DNA from: Streptomyces sp. HM190
Lineage (GTDB): Bacteria; Actinomycetota; Actinomycetes; Streptomycetales; Streptomycetaceae
Assembly (NCBI RefSeq): GCF_009857135.1
Contig: NZ_CP047318.1
Coordinates: 2,480,001 to 2,544,000, forward strand
Length of the DNA: 64,000 nt
Reading direction: 5' to 3'
Below, in pieces: positions 26,758 to 34,104 of the stretch. Made by a program: the position numbers and the translations under genes. Position 1 is the first letter of the stretch, and the number at the start of each line of letters is the position of its first letter. Under the pieces are notes generated by a model. That model did no database searches and was not told the origin of the DNA. It saw nothing but the letters and a program-made list of their open reading frames with translations.

Positions 26758-27594
26758 GTGAATATCCGCTCCCTCACCAGAGGCGACGGCGTCGTGATCG
26801 GAGCAGCGGTATTGCTGTTCATCGCGTCGTTCCTCGACAACTACTCCCTCGACGGGGTTCCCGACAGCTTCGAACTCCCGAACCTCTGGGAGAGCGGTCC
26901 GGTGCTCCTCAGCGTCGTGCTGGCGGGACTCTTCGGCGCCGCGTTCATCGTCATCGCCAGGGGCCTGCCGCAGGCGCCGAAGATCGCCGGGATCGACCTC
27001 GGTCAATTCGGCATCGCGTTCACCGTCTTCGCCGCGTGGAGCGCGCTGGGCAACATCTTCGACCCGGCCGGCGGCGCCGACAACATCGGCAGCGGTTCGG
27101 GCAGCAACAGCGCCGACGCCGGTGCCGGCCTCATCCTCGCCCTCATCGCGACCCTGATCATGGCCGCGGCGGCCGTCGCCACCCCCCTCGTCCCCGCGCT
27201 GAAGGCCGCCCTCGTCGGCGCCCCGCGTCCGGCGGCCCCGCAGCCCTACGGAGCCCAGCCTCCCGGTGGTTACGGCTACCCGGGTGCCGGTGCCCAGGCG
27301 CCGTTCGGTGCGGGCCAGCCCCAGCAGGGGCAGCCGGGCACGCCGTTCGGTGGTCAGCCGCAGCAGGCGCAGGCCGCTCCGCAGCCGCCCGCCGGTGACT
27401 TCTCGCCCTTCTGGTTCGCCGTGCCCGTGGCGCGTCCGCTGTTCGCCGAGGACGGCTCGCAGTCGACGATCGCCGAACTGGCCCCCGGCACCTGGTACCT
27501 GGCGGTGGAGCAGCGTGGTGCCCACCTGGTCGCCCAGACCCAGGACGGCCGCCGCGGTGTGCTCCAGGACACCTCCGGCATCCAGCGCGGCTGA
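26758..27594 (+). CDS. DUF5336-like membrane protein with Pro/Gln-rich tail
   Basis: 278-residue protein. Four hydrophobic helices: about 11-28 (GVVIGAAVLLFIASFLDN), 48-67, 80-95 and 122-148 (GLILALIATLIMAAAAVATPL). The segment 155-215 is a glycine/proline/glutamine repeat (PYGAQPPGGYGYPGAG). The C-terminal 60 residues form a small beta-rich domain that reads like a CdvA/SH3-type fold (FWFAVPVARPLFAEDG, GTWYLAVEQRG). The overall layout matches the DUF5336 membrane proteins of actinobacteria. GTG at 26758 follows AAGGA. Function unknown; likely membrane-surface. Confidence 0.7.
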   Translation: MNIRSLTRGDGVVIGAAVLLFIASFLDNYSLDGVPDSFELPNLWESGPVLLSVVLAGLFGAAFIVIARGLPQAPKIAGIDLGQFGIAFTVFAAWSALGNIFDPAGGADNIGSGSGSNSADAGAGLILALIATLIMAAAAVATPLVPALKAALVGAPRPAAPQPYGAQPPGGYGYPGAGAQAPFGAGQPQQGQPGTPFGGQPQQAQAAPQPPAGDFSPFWFAVPVARPLFAEDGSQSTIAELAPGTWYLAVEQRGAHLVAQTQDGRRGVLQDTSGIQRG

Positions 27595-27622
27595 GCGCGA
27601 CGCCGCCCCCTCGCCGTACGAC

Positions 27623-27652
27623 CGGCCCCTCGCTCTTCCGAGCGGGGGGCCG
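27623..27652 (+). terminator. Hairpin terminator
   Basis: 13-bp stem (27623-27635 with 27640-27652, one G-T pair, loop TTCC) 28 bp after the membrane protein stop. It separates that gene from the oxidoreductase promoter. Confidence 0.8.
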
Positions 27653-27684
27653 TTGTCGTACAGTCGCCCTCCTGGTCAGCTGAA

Positions 27685-27699
27685 CTGACGGAGCGTCAG
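27685..27699. promoter_or_regulatory. Palindrome CTGAC-N5-GTCAG, copy 2
   Basis: CTGACGGAGCGTCAG lies 10 bp before the start codon of the F420-type oxidoreductase and overlaps its ribosome binding site. A bound repressor here would block initiation. Confidence 0.65.
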
Positions 27700-27709
27700 G
27701 AGGCGGCGT

Positions 27710-28720
27710 ATGCGGCTCGGTCTGGCACTGGGGTACTGGGGGCGCGGTCCATCGGCGGATCATGTGCCGCTCGTCCAGGAGGCGGAGCGGCTCGGGTACG
27801 ACTCGGTGTGGACCGCCGAGTCGTGGGGGTCGGACGCGTTCACGCCGCTCACCTGGATCGCGGCGCGCACGTCGCGGATCAAGCTCGGTACGGCCGTGGC
27901 GCAGATGGCGGCGCGGTCGCCGACGACCACCGCCATGCACGCGCTCACCCTCGACCATCTCTCCGGCGGGCGGATGCTCCTCGGGCTCGGGCTGTCCGGT
28001 CCGCAGGTCGTGGAGGGCTGGTACGGGCGGCCGTTCCCGAGGTCGCCGCTGACGGCGACGCGGGAGTACGTCGACGTCGTACGGCAAGTGCTGCGGCGGG
28101 AGGCCCCGGTCGAGCTGGACGGGAGGTTCCACGCGCTGCCGTACCGCGGTCCGGACGGCAGCGGCATGGGCAGGCCGCTGAAGTCCATCACGCATCCCCT
28201 CCGGTCCGGTCTGCCGGTCCTGCTGGGCGCCGAGGGGCCGAAGAACATCGCGCAGACCACGCGGATCGCGGACGGCTGGCTGCCGTTGTACTGGTCGCCG
28301 GCGCGGACGGACGTCTACGAGGCGTCGTGGGGCGCTCTGCCCGAGGGGTTCCTCGTCGCCCCCATGGCTCGGGCGCAGTTGTGCGACGACGTCGCCGAGG
28401 GGCTGCTGCCCGTGAAGATCATGCTCGGCTTCTACATCGGCGGGATGGGGCACGCGAAACGCAACTTCCACGCCGACCTGATGGCGCGCATGGGGTACGA
28501 GGAGGAGGCCCGGCGGATCCATGCGTTGTTCCTCGACGGCCGTCGCGAGGAGGCCGTGCTCGCGGTGCCGGACGCGTTCGCCGACGAGATCTCGCTGGTG
28601 GGGCCGAGGGAGCGGATCGCCGAGCGGCTGGAGGTGTGGCGGAAGGGGCCGGTGACGGATCTGCTCGTCGTGTCGCCGGACCCGCCGACGCTGCGGGTGC
28701 TGGCCGAGCTGAACTCCTAG
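27710..28720 (+). CDS. F420-dependent LLM-class oxidoreductase, Rv3520c-like
   Basis: 336-residue luciferase-like monooxygenase-fold enzyme. The N-terminus MRLGLALGYWGRGP, the segment AESWGSDAFTPLTW, LTLDHLSGGRMLLGLGLSGPQVVEGWYG and LPVLLGAEGPKN follow M. tuberculosis Rv3520c nearly residue for residue. Rv3520c belongs to the KstR regulon and is thought to act in cholesterol degradation; the family uses deazaflavin F420, which Streptomyces make. The ATG follows AGGAGG that overlaps a palindromic operator. No KstR-type site was seen here, only the second palindrome. Reaction in this organism is inferred. Confidence 0.88.
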   Translation: MRLGLALGYWGRGPSADHVPLVQEAERLGYDSVWTAESWGSDAFTPLTWIAARTSRIKLGTAVAQMAARSPTTTAMHALTLDHLSGGRMLLGLGLSGPQVVEGWYGRPFPRSPLTATREYVDVVRQVLRREAPVELDGRFHALPYRGPDGSGMGRPLKSITHPLRSGLPVLLGAEGPKNIAQTTRIADGWLPLYWSPARTDVYEASWGALPEGFLVAPMARAQLCDDVAEGLLPVKIMLGFYIGGMGHAKRNFHADLMARMGYEEEARRIHALFLDGRREEAVLAVPDAFADEISLVGPRERIAERLEVWRKGPVTDLLVVSPDPPTLRVLAELNS

Positions 28721-28755
28721 GGTTTCAGCCACGCGTGAGCGGCAACCCGTCAAGC

Positions 28756-29043
28756 ATGTCTCGATACAGCGGCTCCAACCAGGCGGGCCGGGCCATAGCG
28801 ATCGTCGCGGACGTGATGGCCTTCATCCTCGGCCTGTGGATCGTGATGTACCTGCTCGGTGCGAACGGCGCGAACGACTTCGTGCAGTTCGTCCATGACG
28901 CGGCCCGCTGGCTCGCCGGCTGGTCCCACGACCTGTTCACCTTCGACGAGCAGTGGGCGCGGGTCGTCGCGGGGTACGGGCTCGCCGCCGTGGTCTACCT
29001 GTTCGTGGGCCACGCCATCGCGAACCGCATGCACCGACACTGA
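28756..29043 (+). CDS. Small two-TM membrane protein
   Basis: 95-residue protein with two helices, about 14-35 (AIVADVMAFILGLWIVMYLLG) and 70-88 (VAGYGLAAVVYLFVGHAIA). The loop contains conserved-looking NDFVQFVHDAARWLAGWSHDLFTFDE. It starts 35 bp after the oxidoreductase. Similar short proteins are widespread in Streptomyces without a known role. Confidence 0.7.
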   Translation: MSRYSGSNQAGRAIAIVADVMAFILGLWIVMYLLGANGANDFVQFVHDAARWLAGWSHDLFTFDEQWARVVAGYGLAAVVYLFVGHAIANRMHRH

Positions 29044-29109
29044 CCGCGAGGGCTTCGCGGAACGGCGCGGGTGGGTTGCGGCCGCTGGGTGACTGCGGCT
29101 GAGTGGGGG

Positions 29110-29195
29110 CTGGTCGCGCGGTTCCCCGTGCCCCGTGAAAGCAGGGGCCGGCCCCCGGTCTCTCAGGGGCGCGGCGCGGGGAACTGCGCGAGCGG
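29110..29195. repeat. Streptomyces intergenic palindromic repeat
   Basis: Arms containing GCGCGGTTCCCCGTGCCCC and GGGGAACTGCGCGAG face each other around about 35 bases. This resembles the abundant GGTTCCCCGCGCCCC palindromes that lie in many Streptomyces intergenic regions. It sits between the convergent small membrane protein gene and toroid gene, so it may act as a terminator. Confidence 0.7.
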
Positions 29196-29252
29196 CCACG
29201 GACGACCGGCTGCCAGCCACCAAGCGCAACCACCCCACCCGGAGGGCGGACC

Positions 29253-30332
29253 TCAGCAGCAGTCCGACTCTTCGATGTCGTCCAGGCCCCGCGGCAGTCG
29301 CTCCCCGCCGAACACCGCGCAGGTCGCCTCGTCGCCGCCCAGCGCGGCCACGGCGAGGAGCAGGGAGCCCGCCGTCCACGAGGTCAGTTCCTCGGGCCAG
29401 ACGGCCCCGTCCTCGAAGACGTAGCCCGTCCAGTACAGGCCGGTCGCGGGGTCGCGCAGGTGCTGGATGGACTGGAGGATCTCCAGGGCCCGGTCGGAAT
29501 CGCCCATCGCCCAGAGCGCGAGGGCGAGTTCGGCGGACTCGCCACCCGTCACCCACGGGTTGGGGACGACGCAGCGGACACCGAGGCCGGGGACGACGAA
29601 GCGGTCCCAGCCCTCCTCGATACGGGACTTGGCCTCCGCGCCGGTCAACGCGCCGCCCAGCACCGGGTAGTACCAGTCCATCGAGTAGCGGTCCTTGTCG
29701 AGGAACCGCTCGGGGTGGCGGCGTATCGCGTGCCGCAGCGCGCCCACGGCCAGCTCCCAGTCCGGCTGCGGTTCCTCCCGCTGCTCGGCGATGGCGAGCG
29801 CGCAGCGCAGCGCGTGGTGGATGGACGAGGAACCGGTCAGCAGGGCGTCCGGCACGGGCGTGCCGTCGTCCTCGCGCTTCCAGCCGATCTGCCCGCCGGG
29901 CTGCTGGAGCCGCAGGACCCACTCGATCGCCGCGTAGACGGCGGGCCACATGCGGTCGAGGAACGTGTCGTCGCCGGTGGCCAGGTAGTGGTGCCAGACG
30001 CCGACGGCTATGTACGCGACGAAGTTGGTCTCACGGCCGCGGTCGGTGATGGCGTCGGCGTCGCCGTCGGCGTAGGCGGCGTACCAGGAGCCGTCCTCGT
30101 TCTGGTGCCGCAGCAGCCACGTGTAGGCGCGCTCGGCGGCGTCGTGCTGGCCGGCCGCGTCGAGGGCCATGGCGGCCTCGACGTGGTCCCAGGGGTCCAG
30201 GTGGTGGCCGCGGAACCAGGGGATCGCGCCGTCCTGCCGCTGCACCGCGAGGATCCCGCGGACGGTGGCGGCGGCCTGCTCGGCGGTCAGGACCCCGGGC
30301 AGGACCAGGTGTTCCGTCCGGGGCGTCGTCAC
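29253..30332 (-). CDS. Alpha/alpha-toroid protein (annotated prenyltransferase/squalene-cyclase-like)
   Basis: 359-residue protein built of repeated helical pairs. Units such as AIPWFRGHHLDPWDHVEAAM, DGSWYAAYADGD, GQIGWKREDD and GLYWTGYVFEDGAVWPEE carry the QW-like pattern of alpha/alpha-toroids. The terpene-cyclase acid motif DxDD is absent, and several features (YSMDWYYPVLGG, FVVPGLGVRCVPN-like) recall six-hairpin glycosidases instead. The C-terminus ends in ESDCC. The GTG at 30332 overlaps the upstream methyltransferase stop (GTGA). As the third gene of a glycosyltransferase-methyltransferase operon, a role in glycolipid or polysaccharide modification is plausible. Confidence 0.7.
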   Translation of the reverse strand: MTTPRTEHLVLPGVLTAEQAAATVRGILAVQRQDGAIPWFRGHHLDPWDHVEAAMALDAAGQHDAAERAYTWLLRHQNEDGSWYAAYADGDADAITDRGRETNFVAYIAVGVWHHYLATGDDTFLDRMWPAVYAAIEWVLRLQQPGGQIGWKREDDGTPVPDALLTGSSSIHHALRCALAIAEQREEPQPDWELAVGALRHAIRRHPERFLDKDRYSMDWYYPVLGGALTGAEAKSRIEEGWDRFVVPGLGVRCVVPNPWVTGGESAELALALWAMGDSDRALEILQSIQHLRDPATGLYWTGYVFEDGAVWPEELTSWTAGSLLLAVAALGGDEATCAVFGGERLPRGLDDIEESDCC

Positions 30333-31129
30333 TGGGCGGCCGCCCCGGCCTCGGCCCCGGCCGCCGCCGCGTCGCCCTCGGCGGCGCTGTCGGTGTCGGT
30401 GTCGGCGATCCGCGGCAGGTGCGGCTTCGTCGCGTACACCACGAAGCTCTTGCCGATCAGGGGGTTGAGCGCCTGTTCGGCGACCCGGGTGGCCAGGGGC
30501 TTCTTCATGATGTCCCAGACCAGCAGCTTGTGGTACGCGCGGACCGGGAGCGCCTTGTCGTTGTCGACGCCGAACGCGCACTTCAGCCACCAGTACGGCG
30601 AGTGCAGGGCGTGCGCGTGGTGGGTGCCGTACGGCTTGAGGCCGGCGCCGCGGACCTTGCTGAGCAGTTCGTCCGCCTTGTAGATGCGGATGTGGCCGCC
30701 CTCGACCTCGTGGTAGGCGTCCGACAGTGTCCAGCAGACCTTCTCGGGGCCGTAGCGCGGGACGGTGATCGCGATGCGGCCGCCGGGCCTGAGCACGCGG
30801 ACCATCTCGGCGAGCACGCCCTTGTCGTCCGGGATGTGCTCCATGACCTCGGAGATGATCACGACGTCGAAGGACTCGTCGGGGAAGGGCAGGGCGAGGG
30901 CGTCGCCCTCCATGGCCGTGGCGGTCGCGCCGTCGGGGGCCTCGCCGGCCTCCTTCATCGCCGCGAACCACTTGGCGACCTCGCGGATCTCGTCGCCGTT
31001 CTGGTCGAGGGCGACGACCTGGGCGCCGCGCCGGTAGCACTCGAAGGCGTGCCGGCCCGCTCCACAGCCGAGATCCAGGACGCGGTCCCCCGGGGCGAGC
31101 GGGAACCGGGAGAAGTCGACGGTCAGCAC
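30329..31129 (-). CDS. SAM-dependent methyltransferase, UbiE/type-11 like
   Basis: 266-residue class I methyltransferase. Motif I DRVLDLGCGAGRHAFECYRR (about 19-38), motif II acidic ALDQNGDE, motif post-I EGDALALPFPDESFDVV and motif III LRPGGRIAITVPRYGPE are complete. The C-terminus is a low-complexity Ala/Glu/Gly tail. GTG at 31129; its first codons overlap the glycosyltransferase stop by 7 nt and its own stop overlaps the next start, so the three genes are tightly coupled. The acceptor may be the sugar or lipid product of the neighbouring glycosyltransferase. Confidence 0.88.
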   Translation of the reverse strand: MLTVDFSRFPLAPGDRVLDLGCGAGRHAFECYRRGAQVVALDQNGDEIREVAKWFAAMKEAGEAPDGATATAMEGDALALPFPDESFDVVIISEVMEHIPDDKGVLAEMVRVLRPGGRIAITVPRYGPEKVCWTLSDAYHEVEGGHIRIYKADELLSKVRGAGLKPYGTHHAHALHSPYWWLKCAFGVDNDKALPVRAYHKLLVWDIMKKPLATRVAEQALNPLIGKSFVVYATKPHLPRIADTDTDSAAEGDAAAAGAEAGAAAQ

Positions 31130-32622
31130 GTGGCCCTGCTTTCGCGGTCGGCGCTTTCGCGGTTTGCTTCAACTGCCTCTTCGACGGCCTCGTGGGCGTC
31201 GACGGCTCGGTCGGCGATGTGGTCGGCGGTGTCGTCGGCGGTGTGGTCCGCCGCCGGTACGGCGCGGGGCGCGGTGCTCGTGGCGGCCCCGGGCGGGCGT
31301 CCCTCGGCGCGGGCGATCGCCTCGCGGTAGTGGGCGACCGTGCCCTCGGCCGCTCTGGCCCAGGTGAACCGGCTCAGTACCCGCGCGCGGCCCGCGTGCC
31401 CGAGGCGGGCCCGCAGGTCGGCGTCGCCGAGGAGCCGGTTCAGCGCGGCGGCCAGGGCGCCCGCGTCGCCCGTGGGCACCGCGAGGCAGGTCTCGCCGTC
31501 GGGTCCGGCGACCTCGGGGATGGCGCCGCCGGTGGTGGCGACCAGGGGCGTGCCGGTGGCCATGGCCTCGGCGGCGGGCAGCGAGAACCCCTCGTACAGG
31601 GAGGGCACGCAGGCGACCTCGGCGGAGCGGACCAGGTCGACCAGTTCGGCGTCGGAGATGCCCTTGACGAACTCGACGGCGCCGTCGAGGCCGTACCGCT
31701 CCATGGCCTGGGCGACGGGGCCCTCGGTGGGCCGCTTGCCGACGACGACGAGGTGGGCGGCGGGATGCTCGGCGCGGACCTTCGCGAGTGCCTCGACGAG
31801 GAAGACGAGGCCCTTCAGCGGCACGTCCGCGCTGGAGGTGGTGACGATCCGGCCGGGGATCCGCGCGACGGACGGATCGGGCGAGAAGAGGTCGGTGTCG
31901 GCGCCGATGTGGACGACGTGGATGCGGTCGCCGCGGACGCCGAGGTGGTCGACGATCTCCTGGCGCGAGGTGCCGGAGACGGTGAGCACGCTCGGCAGCC
32001 GGCGCGCGACGCGCTTCTGCATGCGGGTGAAGGCGTACCAGCGGCGTACGGAGGTGCGGCGCTGCCAGCCCTCGGCGGCGTCCAGTTCCAGCTGCCGGTC
32101 GACGGTGATGGGGTGGTGGATGGTGGTGACGAGGGGCGCGCCCACGTCGCCCAACAGGCCGTAGCCGAGGGTCTGGTTGTCGTGGACGACGTCGAACTCG
32201 CCGCGCCGGGCGCGCAGATGGCGGCGGGCGCGGAGGGAGAACGTCAAGGGCTCGGGGAAGCCGCCGGTCCACATCGTCGCCACTTCGAGCGCGTCGATCC
32301 AGTCGCGGTACTCGTCGCGCTTCGGGGTACGGAAGGGGTCGGGCTGCCGGTACAGGTCGAGGCTGGGCAGCTCGGTGAGGGAGAGCCCGCCCGGTCCGTC
32401 GCCGGGGACCGCGTCCTCGTCGAGGACGGGGTAGGGCTGGGAGCCGATGACCTCCACCCGGTGGCCGAGGCGGGCGAGTTCACGCGAGAGGTGCCGTACG
32501 TACACGCCCTGGCCCCCGCAGAACGGGTTCCCTTTGTAGGTGAGGAGCGCGATGTTGAGCGGTCGGCCGCCGTCGGCGGCGGGGCTTGCCCGATGCCCCG
32601 CCTCACTGGCCTCAGCGGTCAC
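31123..32622 (-). CDS. GT4-family glycosyltransferase
   Basis: 499-residue retaining glycosyltransferase with GT-B fold. N-terminal acceptor site starts LNIALLTYKGNPFCGGQGVYVRHLSRELARLGH (residues about 22-54). C-terminal nucleotide-sugar site has LVVVGKRPTEGP and the EX7E motif (PSLYEGFSLPAAEAMATG). About 60 C-terminal residues are low complexity (AADHTADDTADHIADRA). ATG at 32622. It is the promoter-proximal gene of the operon and is divergent from kstR; the shared region carries a perfect KstR-type operator, so it might be under KstR control as well. Confidence 0.9.
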   Translation of the reverse strand: MTAEASEAGHRASPAADGGRPLNIALLTYKGNPFCGGQGVYVRHLSRELARLGHRVEVIGSQPYPVLDEDAVPGDGPGGLSLTELPSLDLYRQPDPFRTPKRDEYRDWIDALEVATMWTGGFPEPLTFSLRARRHLRARRGEFDVVHDNQTLGYGLLGDVGAPLVTTIHHPITVDRQLELDAAEGWQRRTSVRRWYAFTRMQKRVARRLPSVLTVSGTSRQEIVDHLGVRGDRIHVVHIGADTDLFSPDPSVARIPGRIVTTSSADVPLKGLVFLVEALAKVRAEHPAAHLVVVGKRPTEGPVAQAMERYGLDGAVEFVKGISDAELVDLVRSAEVACVPSLYEGFSLPAAEAMATGTPLVATTGGAIPEVAGPDGETCLAVPTGDAGALAAALNRLLGDADLRARLGHAGRARVLSRFTWARAAEGTVAHYREAIARAEGRPPGAATSTAPRAVPAADHTADDTADHIADRAVDAHEAVEEAVEANRESADRESRATC

Positions 32623-32676
32623 TCTCGGCCCCCTTCTGCCTGTGTTGTCCGGTGAGATTACGTCGGGACGGTAATC

Positions 32677-32690
32677 TAGAACAAGTTACA
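32677..32690. promoter_or_regulatory. KstR-type operator, site B (kstR promoter)
   Basis: TAGAACAAGTTACA matches TnnAACnnGTTnnA at all defined positions. It lies 54 bp before the glycosyltransferase start and 140 bp before kstR, the place expected for autoregulation. KstR of mycobacteria also represses its own gene. Confidence 0.75.
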
Positions 32691-32830
32691 GACTTGATCG
32701 TTCGAGGAGCACTGAATCTACCGGCAGGTAGGGCCGCGGTGAGCGGTGGATCGGGTGATTCACGCCACGGCGCGCACCCTGGCATGCTGTCGGATCGCAC
32801 ACCCTCACCGACTGTCACGGAACGGTACCC

Positions 32831-33550
32831 ATGCCTGCGGAAGCCAAGGTGGACGCCAGTAGCGCACGACAGGAACCGCGCCCGGAGCCGCGTCCGGAGC
32901 CGCGGCGGGACTCGCCGCCCCTCACCCAGCGGCAGGAGGCCCGTCGGCGCCGGATCCTGCACGCGAGCGCGCAACTGGCAAGCCGGGGCGGTTTCGACGC
33001 CGTGCAGATGCGTGAGGTCGCCGAGTCCTCGCAGGTCGCCCTGGGCACGCTGTACCGCTACTTCCCGTCCAAGATCCATCTGCTGGTCGCCACGATGCAG
33101 GACCAGTTGGAGCACATGCACGGCACGCTGCGGAAGAAGCCGCCGACCGGGGACACGGCCGCGGAGCGGGTGGCGGAGACCCTGATGCGGGCCTTCCGCG
33201 CGCTGCAGAGGGAGCCGCACCTCGCGGACGCCATGGTCCGCGCGCTGACGTTCGCCGACCGCAGCGTCAGCCCCGAGGTGGACCAGGTCTCCCACCAGAC
33301 GACGGCGATCATCCTGGACGCGATGGGGCTGGAGCGCCCCACCGCCGAGCAGCTCTCCGCCGTCCGCGTCATCGGGCACACCTGGCACTCGGCGCTCATC
33401 ACCTGGCTCTCCGGCCGCGCCTCCATCGCCCAGGTGAAGATCGACATCGAGACGGTATGCCGTCTGATCGACCTGACGGCGCCCGAGGACGAGAAGGAGC
33501 CCCGGCGCCGCGGTAGCGGCCGGGGCTCGTCACGCGTACGGGGGGACTGA
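32831..33550 (+). CDS. kstR: TetR-family regulator, KstR-type
   Basis: 239-residue repressor. A disordered Pro/Arg/Glu tail covers residues 1-35. The TetR helix-turn-helix follows (RRILHASAQLASRGGFDAVQ, MREVAESSQVALGTLYRYFPSK), and the ligand domain has PHLADAMVRALTFADRSVSPEVDQV and WLSGRASIAQVK, all positions conserved with M. tuberculosis KstR. KstR represses cholesterol catabolism genes and is released by a 3-oxo-cholestenoyl-CoA type ligand. Matching operators sit at its own promoter and at several sterol-type genes in this window. The gene ends within a hairpin and faces an antisense TPP riboswitch. Confidence 0.9.
   Translation: MPAEAKVDASSARQEPRPEPRPEPRRDSPPLTQRQEARRRRILHASAQLASRGGFDAVQMREVAESSQVALGTLYRYFPSKIHLLVATMQDQLEHMHGTLRKKPPTGDTAAERVAETLMRAFRALQREPHLADAMVRALTFADRSVSPEVDQVSHQTTAIILDAMGLERPTAEQLSAVRVIGHTWHSALITWLSGRASIAQVKIDIETVCRLIDLTAPEDEKEPRRRGSGRGSSRVRGD
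33497..33528. terminator. Hairpin at kstR 3' end and after TPP aptamer
   Basis: 10-bp stem GAGCCCCGGC/GCCGGGGCTC with a 12-base loop inside the last kstR codons. On the minus strand it follows the TPP aptamer by about 45 nt and is trailed by CTCCTTCTC, so it could be the riboswitch terminator. On the plus strand it may end kstR transcription. Confidence 0.55.
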
Positions 33551-33569
33551 GACGCCTGCGACCTACGAG

Positions 33570-33730
33570 ACGGGTTCCCTGCGCCGGCATGACCCGGATC
33601 AGGTACTGGGGGTCGCCGTCCGGTCCTGTACCAGCGACCTTCCGGCCTCTCAGCCCTACCGTCGACGTCGGCACCGGCGGAGACCTTCGCCTCACGCCCA
33701 TGTCGGCTACTCCGGTCGGACTCCCTCACT
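33570..33730 (-). promoter_or_regulatory. TPP riboswitch (THI element) without a thiamine gene
   Basis: On the minus strand the conserved parts read GGGAGTCC, GGGCTGAGAGG (the P2/J2 pyrimidine-sensing block), and CCTGATCCGGGTCATGCCGG followed by CGCAGGGAACC, the pyrophosphate-sensing arm. A long P3-type arm (about 40 nt) lies between. Upstream, TTGCGT and TACTCT 16 nt apart give a plausible promoter. Downstream on this strand lies only the antisense of kstR and a hairpin, no thi gene. Confidence 0.85.
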
Positions 33731-33870
33731 CGTCCCGTAGGCCTAATTCCAGAGTAGACCGCCCATAGACCCACGCAAACCCCTGAAAGGGATTTTTTTA
33801 CCCATCCGCTCGCCACCCGCTCACCCCCCTCGCCGCGCCCGCTCGGCACGGCGCAAGGGGTGGTGTGCCG

Positions 33871-34104
33871 CTACTCCTCCGGCGGGAACACCGGTTCGCC
33901 GCTGCCGGACAGGGCGATCGAGATCGCCTCCACCGGGCAGCCCTCCGCCGCCCTCAGGACGGGTTCGCCGGCGTCCGTCTCCGGTTCGGTGGGATGCGAC
34001 TGCATCGCGGTGTCGAGGCGGAAGGCGTCCGGGGCGAGGTGGGTGCACTGGGCGGAGCCGATACAGAGCGCCCGGTCGACCTCGACGTGCCAGCGGTCGC
34101 CCAT
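33871..34104 (-). CDS. 3Fe-4S ferredoxin, P450-type electron donor
   Basis: 77-residue ferredoxin. The cluster motif is VDRALCIGSAQCTHLAPDAF (Cys-x5-Cys, with the third Cys in AAEGCPVEAI), where the second motif position is not cysteine, so a 3Fe-4S cluster is expected. Such ferredoxins pass electrons to cytochromes P450. The start overlaps the aldehyde dehydrogenase stop by one base (TGATG), showing coupling. The window's CYP125 lies 16 kb away and carries related operators, so this may be its partner; that is inference. Confidence 0.9.
   Translation of the reverse strand: MGDRWHVEVDRALCIGSAQCTHLAPDAFRLDTAMQSHPTEPETDAGEPVLRAAEGCPVEAISIALSGSGEPVFPPEE

Noticed and set aside
33781..33800. CCCTGAAAGGG followed by seven T as a kstR terminator
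   Set aside because: Stem of only four to five pairs and 230 bp from the kstR stop; too weak to assert.
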